64,000 bases of DNA from assembly GCA_026395515.1 (NCBI GenBank), contig JAPLYN010000002.1:1-64000 (forward strand), written 5' to 3'. The notes beneath the pieces were generated by a model. The model saw nothing but the letters and a program-made list of their open reading frames with translations. It had not been told where the DNA came from and searched no databases. The translations under genes and the position numbers were made by a program. Positions 27,829 to 34,997 of the stretch are shown here, piece after piece (positions within the stretch are counted from its first letter, which is position 1; each line of letters starts with the position of its first letter). This DNA comes from Candidatus Peregrinibacteria bacterium (GTDB lineage Bacteria; Patescibacteriota; Gracilibacteria; UBA1369; LOWO2-01-FULL-3).

Positions 27829-28743
27829 TTATTCTATAGACTTTCCGTTCTTGCCTATTAGTTTTGCTGTAACTATCAATCTCTTCAAGTTAGTTCCAAC
27901 TGGAGTACAAGTAATGAGAGTGATTCTGTCGTCAGGAGTTTGTTTCAGAACCTCAATGTTATCAGGTAAAACAACTTTGATATCGTTCACTTCGTAGAGA
28001 TATTTATCCTGATTGTAATAGACTACTATTCTATCCCCTTTTACCACATCGTGAAGAAGGGCAAAAACATCCTTAAACTGACCTGGATCCCATGGAAAAT
28101 ATGAGCTATGACCAGTAATCACCACATTTCCAGTCTGACCAGGTAGACTGGTGCCAGGATAATGAACTACTCCATCTTGTAGAGCCTTCTGCATTTCCTT
28201 TTCTAGAGCTTCCCAATCACGTTTTATCAAGCTATCACTGCTCACTTTTACGATAGGAATGTTCTGATCAATTCTAGGAATAATAATACGGTCATCAGAT
28301 GGAGCAATTTCCATTTCTAAAGGTGGAATTTGCTTCTTTTGAATAGTTGGATCGCTACTAGTCTGTAAATTCTGATTATTATAAACAACTGGTTTATTCT
28401 CGACTAATTGGGTTAGAGGGCTAACACTCTTAGATCCGAACCAATCGTTCAATTGCTTGTTTACAATCTGATAATAGGCCGACCAGTTCAAGATTAGGAA
28501 ACCAATAACAAGAATAATAAAACTAGCCAATAATTGGCGTCCAGCATCCTTAAATACGGTTTTAAGATCGCGTTTTTCTAGATAGGGAGCTTCGTCTTCT
28601 TGTTGAAGATGATGCTGAATTACTGAACGATGAATAGCCCCAGCAGAATCAGCATTAACAGATACGGGAGCATCTAAATGCAACTTGAAATGATGATCTT
28701 TCCTTAGATCTTCTTCCTTGAATTTAGGTGTTTCTTCGCTCAT
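27829..28743 (-). CDS. Sortase with cytosolic N-terminal extension
   Basis: 304 aa. Residues 1-68 are hydrophilic and cytosolic, followed by a transmembrane helix (about 69-91, SFIILVIGFLILNWSAYY) and an outer sortase domain. Catalytic His is in VVITGHSSYFPW, catalytic Cys in ITLITCTPVGTN, and the Arg in LKRLIV. Sortases attach proteins carrying a sorting motif to cell wall or to each other. No clear LPXTG-type substrate was found in the window. The class cannot be fixed; the domain resembles class D/E-like sortases of Patescibacteria. Confidence 0.88.
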   Translation of the reverse strand: MSEETPKFKEEDLRKDHHFKLHLDAPVSVNADSAGAIHRSVIQHHLQQEDEAPYLEKRDLKTVFKDAGRQLLASFIILVIGFLILNWSAYYQIVNKQLNDWFGSKSVSPLTQLVENKPVVYNNQNLQTSSDPTIQKKQIPPLEMEIAPSDDRIIIPRIDQNIPIVKVSSDSLIKRDWEALEKEMQKALQDGVVHYPGTSLPGQTGNVVITGHSSYFPWDPGQFKDVFALLHDVVKGDRIVVYYNQDKYLYEVNDIKVVLPDNIEVLKQTPDDRITLITCTPVGTNLKRLIVTAKLIGKNGKSIE

Positions 28744-28881
28744 TTAAATGTTTAAAATCTTATCATTATACCTGATTTGGGGTATTTTTTCAATCTAAAG
28801 ACCCTAAAAGGACGAATAAGGCTAAAATTTGCCTAAATTAGACTATTCTGGCATACTTAAAGTCACATTTTCATAGAAATC

Positions 28882-31209
28882 ATGGCCACTATTTCTTACG
28901 AAAAATATTTCAGCATCTCCGCAATAACGGATCAAATAAAGACTTATTTGGCAAATTTCGATGCGAAAAAATTTGTAAAATCCTTTGAATTTGCCGAAGA
29001 GGCTCATCGTGGACAAATTCGCAAAGACGGAAAAACACCGTATATTGCCCATCCAATGGAAGTCGTGAAGATACTCATGTCCCTTCATGCAGATGAGGAA
29101 ACTCTAATCAGTGCCATCTTGCATGATGTACCAGAGGATACAACAAGAACAATAGAAGAAATTAAGGCCACATTCGGAGACAAGGTGGCTTTTTTAGTTG
29201 ATGGCGTTACCAAACTTTCCAAGGTGCACTATCAAAATGACATGCCCCAACATCAGGTTGAATCCTTGAAGAAGCTCTTTCTTCATAGCGGTGAAGATCT
29301 GAGAGTAATTTTGATCAAATTAGCGGATCGTCTTCATAACATGAGAACACTCGGCAATTTGAAGGATAACAATAAGAGACTACGTATTTCTCGGGAGACT
29401 CTGGAAATTTATGTCCCAATTGCCAACCTTCTTGGCATTCAAGATATAAAATATAAGCTTGAAGATTTGTGTTTCAAATACATTTTCCCATCTGAATATG
29501 AAACTCTAGAAAAAAATCGCAAAAAGAGTGATTCAAGAAGAGCTCAACTAGCACAAAATTTCAATGATTCTCTCGAAGAATGTTGCAGAGAAAGCGGAGT
29601 AGAAGTAAAAATAAGCAGAAAAAATAAAAGCTTGTACAGCATCTATAAAAAAATATCAGCCATTGGCAAATCTGCTGATGATATAGACGATAGAATTGCA
29701 GTAAAAATTAGCGTAAAAGATGTGAAAGACTGCTATCACGTTCTTGGAGTAATTCACAGTAAATTTGTTCCAATAAATGACAGATTTAGAGATTACATAG
29801 CTAATCCAAAAAGTAATGGATATCAAAGTCTTCATACCACAGTATTTGGTGTGGATGGAGTGATGACGGAGATTCAGATAAAAACTGAAAAAATGGATTT
29901 CGATGCGGACTATGGAATTGCCGCAAATTTCTTCGAAGACAATAATCCAATATCTGATGAGAAACGTTCAAAATGGGTAAATAAAATTCTAGAAATGGAA
30001 AATCATCAGCAAAATAGTGATGATTTCTTACACAATATAAAAGCTGATATTTTTGAAGATAGAATATTCGTCTTTTCACCTAAGGGTATGCCAATTGATT
30101 TACCCAAAGGAGCTACAGCATTGGACTTCGCATATTCAATACACAGTGACGTAGGAAATTACGCTTTGAAAGCAGATATAAGCGGTAAGATGAAACCAAT
30201 AAGTGCCACTCTGAGAACTGGAGATGTCGTGAAGATATTGGTTGCAAAAAGACCTACGGCTGAACTTTCCTGGTTATCTTTGGTAAAGACAAATGCTGCA
30301 AAAAATAAGATTCTTGAATATTTCAAAACTGTTAACAAAAGTAAGAAAATTTCTGAAGGCTTCAAATTGCTTCAAAAGGAGTTTGATATTGCGGGACTTG
30401 GACTGGTGGAGAATATTAATTTCAAAAAATTAATCTCAAAAATAAGCGATTTAAGCGGTCAAAGTTATGAGAATAAACAAGAAATATTCGCAGCTATTTC
30501 TGAAGGAAAAATTCGCACAGCAGATATATCAAGATATGTAGCAAGTTCATCATTTAAAAAAGTGGATGGACAACCAGTAAGAGTAAATCTTCGCATTGTG
30601 GCAAAAAATAGATTTGGTTTACTTAGAGATATTTCCGAAGTTTTATACAAAAATGTTTTAGATATATTTAGCTTAAAAGGATGGGCATCAAAGTATGAAG
30701 TAGATGCTTTTTTCAATGTGGAAATTCTTGTCCCAGATCTTGAAACTATTAGTCATATATTTGATGAATTGGAACAAGTGGATGGTGTAACCGGGGTATA
30801 TAGATTATCTGGTCGGGGAATTCTATTATTTAGCATTGCTGCTTCATTGACAGCTCTTATCTGGATAGGCCATGGATTTATAATCAAGCTGATAACTCTT
30901 TCGCCTCTTGGCTTAGATCATCCTATGCTGGCTGATTTTGTGATTTATTTAGGTTTGTTGATTTTGATAATAGCAGTTTTGTTTATGAGAAATTTAGCTC
31001 AGAAATACTTTCCACTCATGAGAAAAAAGAGACTATTATGGATACTCACTTTTATAATTCCAGTGGCGGCGACAATAGTTCTTTTCGAAGAGACTCTTTA
31101 TTTCGATCTACACCTAAGCTGGATAACAACTCTTGTAGAGATATGTTTCATCTATGCTTATCTTCTTATAAGCTATGTGAACTACACAAAGACTATGAAG
31201 CAAACTTAA
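28882..31209 (+). CDS. rel: RelA/SpoT (p)ppGpp synthetase/hydrolase with C-terminal membrane bundle
   Basis: 775 aa. The HD hydrolase domain (about 30-190) keeps the HDVPEDT motif at residue 81; the synthetase domain (about 235-350) has YKKISAIGKSADDIDDRIAV and NPKSNGYQSLHTTVFG; a TGS domain (about 392-453) and an ACT-like domain (about 565-640) follow. Unusually, four hydrophobic segments then follow (about 647-670, 682-702, 718-735, 747-768), which would anchor this stringent-response enzyme in the membrane. Makes and degrades the alarmone (p)ppGpp. The 3' end overlaps ychF tail-to-tail by 17 bp. Confidence 0.93.
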   Translation: MATISYEKYFSISAITDQIKTYLANFDAKKFVKSFEFAEEAHRGQIRKDGKTPYIAHPMEVVKILMSLHADEETLISAILHDVPEDTTRTIEEIKATFGDKVAFLVDGVTKLSKVHYQNDMPQHQVESLKKLFLHSGEDLRVILIKLADRLHNMRTLGNLKDNNKRLRISRETLEIYVPIANLLGIQDIKYKLEDLCFKYIFPSEYETLEKNRKKSDSRRAQLAQNFNDSLEECCRESGVEVKISRKNKSLYSIYKKISAIGKSADDIDDRIAVKISVKDVKDCYHVLGVIHSKFVPINDRFRDYIANPKSNGYQSLHTTVFGVDGVMTEIQIKTEKMDFDADYGIAANFFEDNNPISDEKRSKWVNKILEMENHQQNSDDFLHNIKADIFEDRIFVFSPKGMPIDLPKGATALDFAYSIHSDVGNYALKADISGKMKPISATLRTGDVVKILVAKRPTAELSWLSLVKTNAAKNKILEYFKTVNKSKKISEGFKLLQKEFDIAGLGLVENINFKKLISKISDLSGQSYENKQEIFAAISEGKIRTADISRYVASSSFKKVDGQPVRVNLRIVAKNRFGLLRDISEVLYKNVLDIFSLKGWASKYEVDAFFNVEILVPDLETISHIFDELEQVDGVTGVYRLSGRGILLFSIAASLTALIWIGHGFIIKLITLSPLGLDHPMLADFVIYLGLLILIIAVLFMRNLAQKYFPLMRKKRLLWILTFIIPVAATIVLFEETLYFDLHLSWITTLVEICFIYAYLLISYVNYTKTMKQT

Positions 31210-32287
31210 AGTGCATTACGTCTCCATCACGAACGACGTACTCTTTACCTTCTAGGCCCATTTTGCCTTGTTCTCTAGCTCCGGCTTCACCGTTGTATTT
31301 AACAAAATCTTCCCAGAAAATAACTTCGGCTTTTACAAATCCTTTCTCAAAATCTGTATGAATCACTCCTGCTGCTTGTGGAGCAAGAGTGCCCTTCTTG
31401 ATAGTCCAAGCACGAGTTTCCATCTGGCCAGAAGTAAAATAGGTCATAAGCCCCAAAGTATTGTAGGCTGATCTAATCAAATGATTTAAACCGGTTTCTT
31501 TAATGTTCAGATCCTTTAGATAATCCCCCACTTCAGCTTCGTTTAATTGTCCTAATTCTTCCTCAAGTTTTGCGCAAATTGGAATTATTTTTTCTTGATC
31601 ACTAACTCCAAGAACTTCAGCATATTTAGCTACATCAATGCTTCCCAATTCTGACTCTGGGACGTTGATGATGTATAAATTTGGCTTCATAGTAAGGAGA
31701 TGCAAATCATTCAAAGCATCTCTTTCTTCATCTGTAAGATCTATATTGATGGCCAAAGTTCCAGATTGCATACCCTTCAAAACCTTATTCAATAATTCAG
31801 CATAAGCTTTTTTATCTTTGTCTCCTGACTTAGCATCAGAATCAGCTTTTTTCGCACGATTCTCTAAAGTCTGAATGTCACAAAGTAAAAGTTCTGATTC
31901 AATAACTTCTTTATCAAGTTTTGGATTAATTCCTCCATGAACGTGAGTAATATTTGGATCATCAAAAATTCTAACTACATGTCCAATTGCATTACACTCA
32001 CGAATATGTGAAAGAAATTTATTACCAAGACCTTCCCCCACACTTGCTCCTTTCACTAAACCAGCCACATCTACGAATTCTACTACAGCAGGAAGAATCT
32101 TTTCTGAACCAGAGATCTTGGACAACTCCTGAAGACGATGATCTGGAACTTCAACAATTCCCACGTTTGGATCAATAGTACAGAAAGGATAGTTTGCGGC
32201 ATTAGCACTTTTTGTACGAGTAAGAGCATTGAATAAAGTAGATTTTCCCACGTTTGGTAGGCCGACGATGGCGATTTTGAGAGACAT
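31193..32287 (-). CDS. ychF: Ribosome-binding GTPase/ATPase YchF
   Basis: 364 aa, the standard length of this Obg-related P-loop NTPase, which prefers ATP. G1 is [16 protein letters not shown]3 is [20 protein letters not shown], and the G4 position carries NVPE in place of NKxD, as in YchF. The C-terminal TGS domain ends [17 protein letters not shown]. Binds the ribosome and affects translation and stress responses. Six bp separate it from aroD. Confidence 0.95.
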   Translation of the reverse strand: MSLKIAIVGLPNVGKSTLFNALTRTKSANAANYPFCTIDPNVGIVEVPDHRLQELSKISGSEKILPAVVEFVDVAGLVKGASVGEGLGNKFLSHIRECNAIGHVVRIFDDPNITHVHGGINPKLDKEVIESELLLCDIQTLENRAKKADSDAKSGDKDKKAYAELLNKVLKGMQSGTLAINIDLTDEERDALNDLHLLTMKPNLYIINVPESELGSIDVAKYAEVLGVSDQEKIIPICAKLEEELGQLNEAEVGDYLKDLNIKETGLNHLIRSAYNTLGLMTYFTSGQMETRAWTIKKGTLAPQAAGVIHTDFEKGFVKAEVIFWEDFVKYNGEAGAREQGKMGLEGKEYVVRDGDVMHFKFAS

Positions 32288-32292
32288 GAGAT

Positions 32293-32940
32293 TTAGTTAT
32301 TTGATTTTATAATTTTCTTTAATTCTTTGAGAGTTAGCTGCCCTGGAGCGGTGCTCTCTTTCTTATCTAGAGGCGCATACATTAAATAATTACCCACTAA
32401 ATGTCCAGCAATCCTAGTAAGGCGACCATGCTTCCCCATACAAAGACAAATGGCTTTTTTGCCTTTAGCGGATAATTGGCTAAGTAGACCGAGCATTCTT
32501 AAGGAATCAGCAAGTTTGTTGGCCTTAGTCGCGACTTTTGCAATATCAGCACCTTTTGTAAACATTAATTCAATGAGGGTTTCTAACTCACTTTGCGGAG
32601 GTGTTTTTTCAAAATTATGACTAGAAATTATTAGCTGAATTTTTGGAAATTTTTCTTTAATTTTTGCGAGAATATTTTTGTCAGTCGATACATCAAAATC
32701 GATGTATTTGATATTTTCAATTACAGACAGAATGTGGCTAATTTTTGAAATATCAATTTTGGTGACCTTATAGAGCAAATCTTTTGCTGAGCACGTAGAG
32801 ATCTGAAGCTCGTTTTGAGCATTGAGATCTTTTATCTCATCGAACCAAATCTCCACAACGTCAGCCTCCTTTTCGGCTTTCTTAAGCACTAAAAGGACTT
32901 CCTTGGTTTTGGATTTATTAATTGGAATGCAAAGCTTCAT
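32293..32940 (-). CDS. aroD: 3-Dehydroquinate dehydratase, type I
   Basis: 215 aa. Type I enzyme that dehydrates 3-dehydroquinate through a Schiff base. The catalytic His is in IISSHNFEKTPP and the Schiff-base Lys in DIAKVATKA; GKHGRLTRIAG and the C-terminal APGQLT loop close the active site. No other shikimate gene is in the window. Directly upstream is a structured leader with a terminator 13 bp before the ATG, suggesting transcription attenuation. Confidence 0.9.
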   Translation of the reverse strand: MKLCIPINKSKTKEVLLVLKKAEKEADVVEIWFDEIKDLNAQNELQISTCSAKDLLYKVTKIDISKISHILSVIENIKYIDFDVSTDKNILAKIKEKFPKIQLIISSHNFEKTPPQSELETLIELMFTKGADIAKVATKANKLADSLRMLGLLSQLSAKGKKAICLCMGKHGRLTRIAGHLVGNYLMYAPLDKKESTAPGQLTLKELKKIIKSNN

Positions 32941-33157
32941 GGATTCAATCTATAAAAAAATGACCCGAGTAGCAAATTTTAATATGCCGTCGAGTCATTT
33001 TTTTCGATACCTCTTGAGAAGCAAAAGCCTTTCAAAAGAATATCAGAGGGTTGCTTTCTATAGGATCCGAAGATTCTAGAGAAAACGGTGCAAAAGTGAG
33101 AAAGTCTTGGGAGATGAGATCGTGGGATCTAACCACCCCTGACTCAGTCTCAATTGC
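32941..33157 (-). ncRNA. Structured leader RNA upstream of aroD (candidate attenuator or riboswitch)
   Basis: A minus-strand promoter starts a non-coding leader of about 215 nt. In transcript order it shows a hairpin around AGATC-CCAC-GATCT (33126 region), a long hairpin capped by a C(UUCG)G tetraloop (33056-33083, 10 of 12 pairs), a third hairpin (about 33010-33050) and an intrinsic terminator (33004-32954) ending 13 bp before aroD. The early segment GAGTCA (33145-33140) can pair with TGACTC in the terminator's first arm, giving a possible antiterminator. No known riboswitch or T-box signature was recognised. It could also be a free small RNA. Confidence 0.55.
32954..33004 (-). terminator. 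Intrinsic terminator in the aroD leader
   Basis: Stem arms AAAAAAATGAC and GTCATTTTTTT enclose a loop of about 29 nt with further CGA/TCG pairing. On the minus strand the T7 run is followed 13 bp later by the aroD ATG. The symmetrical A/T runs make it bidirectional. Confidence 0.75.
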
Positions 33158-33163
33158 AATATA

Positions 33164-33192
33164 ATAATACCATTTTTCCGTCGAAAAATCAA
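33164..33192 (-). promoter_or_regulatory. Promoter of the aroD leader
   Basis: Minus strand TTGATT (33192-33187), 17 bp, TATTAT (33169-33164), the same architecture as other promoters in the window. Confidence 0.6.
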
Positions 33193-33202
33193 GGCCTTGT
33201 AC

Positions 33203-33230
33203 TTCATTTTATTACAAACCTTAGTATAAT
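33203..33230 (+). promoter_or_regulatory. Promoter of small Thr/Ala-rich lipoprotein
   Basis: TTCATT at 33203-33208, 16 bp, TATAAT at 33225-33230; leader of about 44 nt to ATG 33281. Confidence 0.55.
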
Positions 33231-33280
33231 TTTTGACCAGTGGTGCACAAGTACCATTTTAACAATTAACCAAAAACAAT

Positions 33281-33484
33281 ATGAAGAAATTCATTGTTAG
33301 CCTAGCTACACTTAGCATGGCTGCTCTTCTCTTCACTGCTTGCAACAGCGGTGGAACAACAGCTACTCCAGCTGCTACAACTCCAGCAACTACTACTACA
33401 GTAACTCCAGATGCTAAGACACCAGCTGCTACAACTCCTGCAGCTACTACTCCTGCTACAACAACAACTACTACAACTAAATAA
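33281..33484 (+). CDS. Very small lipoprotein with Thr/Ala/Pro tail
   Basis: 67 aa: signal peptide and lipobox (MAALLFTACNSGG, Cys21), and a mature part made only of Thr, Ala, Pro and a few other residues (TPAATTPATTTT). There is no room for a folded domain, so it is either a cell-wall-spanning filler or a lipid-anchored glycosylation scaffold (inference). Own promoter and terminator indicate strong independent expression. Confidence 0.75.
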   Translation: MKKFIVSLATLSMAALLFTACNSGGTTATPAATTPATTTTVTPDAKTPAATTPAATTPATTTTTTTK

Positions 33485-33507
33485 TTTTAGTTTAGTGTTT
33501 GATACAA

Positions 33508-33536
33508 AAAAGACCTCGAGCAATCGGGGTCTTTTT
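33508..33536 (+). terminator. Rho-independent terminator
   Basis: AAAAGACC (33508-33515) pairs with GGTCTTTT (33528-33535), then further T. It ends the lipoprotein unit and also faces the hpf gene end. Confidence 0.85.
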
Positions 33537-33557
33537 AGTTCCATTAGGAATGAGAAA

Positions 33558-33944
33558 TTATTGTAAGAGTTCGTCGCTTACCATGAGTGGATCGGCAACT
33601 TTTGCAGATTCCTCTCTAATTGAACGGTGGGCACGATCATGGCGTAGGCCAGCTAATTGTTTTTTTATTTGAGCAACTAATCTGTCCTTTGATAGATCTA
33701 CAGCTTTAGAAATTTGGTGACTAGCTTCTGTTGCCACTAAAGTTTTTGTCGGCATTGTAAGGCAAAGCTCTACTTGGAAAGCATCGTGTTTATCAAATTT
33801 CTCGATAGCAACTTTTAGGATGGTGGCGTCTTGTGAAAACTTGGTTAGGAGTTGTTCTATAGCTGGGACCTTTTGATTAACGTATTCGACGAAAGCTCCT
33901 TCTTCTTTTTTGTTTAGGTTTTTCTGAAAGAAAGTGATTTCCAT
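33558..33944 (-). CDS. hpf: Ribosome hibernation factor HPF/RaiA-like
   Basis: 128 aa from ATG 33944 (MEITFFQKNLNKKEEGAFVEYV); longer frames upstream add an atypical leader. The beta-alpha-beta core shows VAIEKFDKHDAFQVELCLTMPTKTLVATEASHQISKAVD and LVAQIKKQL. The short form lacks the dimerising C-terminal domain of long HPF, so it is like HPF or RaiA. It binds the small subunit and inactivates ribosomes in starvation, which fits with the (p)ppGpp enzyme in the same window. Confidence 0.82.
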   Translation of the reverse strand: MEITFFQKNLNKKEEGAFVEYVNQKVPAIEQLLTKFSQDATILKVAIEKFDKHDAFQVELCLTMPTKTLVATEASHQISKAVDLSKDRLVAQIKKQLAGLRHDRAHRSIREESAKVADPLMVSDELLQ

Positions 33945-34030
33945 AAGCCAAATTGTTAAATGATAAGTGCGAAGCAACTTCAATTATACTACTATGTAAA
34001 ATAAGCGCAATTTGATAGAATCCGTTTAAC

Positions 34031-34963
34031 ATGATTAATATTGCTCAGACAAAAAGATTACTGGCTCCTGAATTGGTTAAACGATTAGAGACAAGCTACA
34101 ACCAATTTGTGCTTGAAAATATTCTAAAAGGTTTCGCGACAGAACGTTCACCTGTTATTAGAATTAATACACTGAAAACAGATAAGCAGATCATGATGAA
34201 CACCTTCAGGGAAATGAATGTGAGATTTGAAAGAATCCCCTTTTTGCCTGATTCCCTAATTATCATGAATCAGAATGAAAAGTTTTTCGAAAAATTGCCG
34301 ATGTATATCAAAGGCGAAATATATTTTCAGGGTATCTCTTCTCAGCTACCGCCATTATTCTTAGATCCTAAGCCGGGCGAGAAGGTTTTGGATATGTGTG
34401 CTGCTCCTGGTTCTAAAACCACTCAAATGGCCATTCAAATGAAGAATGAAGGGCAGATAGTGGCGAATGAGAAAGATCAAATACGTTTTGAAAAATTAAA
34501 ATATAATTTAGCTAAACAAGGAATTAAAATAGCAGAAGTAATTCAAGGAGATGGCGGAGAGTTGGGAGAAAAATATGCCGGACATTTTGATAAAGTACTT
34601 TTGGATGCACCGTGCTCAGCGGAAGGAAGAATGAACATGGAAGAACCACGCACTTATAAATTTTGGTCAGAAAAAGTAGTAGGTCAAAATGCAAAATTGC
34701 AGAGAAGACTTTTTAGGTCAGCGGTGAAAGTATTGAAGCCAGGAGGCATATTGGTTTACTCGACTTGTACGCTGGCACCTCAGGAAAATGAGATTTTGGT
34801 AAAGAATGCACTAGAAGAATTCAAAGGAGTAATAGTACAGGAAAAATTCGATTTAGATTTCAAATTTAAATTACCATTATTTGAAGGACTTACAGGAATG
34901 GTAAAAGCAATGCCGAGTAAAATTTCAGAGGGATTCTTTGTGGCTAAGTTTAAAAAACTTTAG
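34031..34963 (+). CDS. RsmB/NOP-family RNA (cytosine-5) methyltransferase
   Basis: 310 aa. SAM-binding motif I is VLDMCAAPGSKTTQMA; the two catalytic Cys are in LLDAPCSAEGRM and YSTCTLAPQENE, as in RsmB, RsmF and NOP2. It lacks an N-terminal NusB-like domain and a C-terminal PUA extension, so it is a short form. Probably methylates rRNA; the exact position cannot be assigned. It is 35 bp upstream of the Mg ATPase. Confidence 0.9.
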   Translation: MINIAQTKRLLAPELVKRLETSYNQFVLENILKGFATERSPVIRINTLKTDKQIMMNTFREMNVRFERIPFLPDSLIIMNQNEKFFEKLPMYIKGEIYFQGISSQLPPLFLDPKPGEKVLDMCAAPGSKTTQMAIQMKNEGQIVANEKDQIRFEKLKYNLAKQGIKIAEVIQGDGGELGEKYAGHFDKVLLDAPCSAEGRMNMEEPRTYKFWSEKVVGQNAKLQRRLFRSAVKVLKPGGILVYSTCTLAPQENEILVKNALEEFKGVIVQEKFDLDFKFKLPLFEGLTGMVKAMPSKISEGFFVAKFKKL

Positions 34964-34997
34964 AACGTGCTAAAATTCAAACATAAACAAACATCAA

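Noticed and set aside
33111-33157. T-box riboswitch before aroD
   Set aside because: GGGGTGG resembles part of the T-box sequence but lies at the 5' end, not before the terminator, and the stem I specifier loop is not evident.
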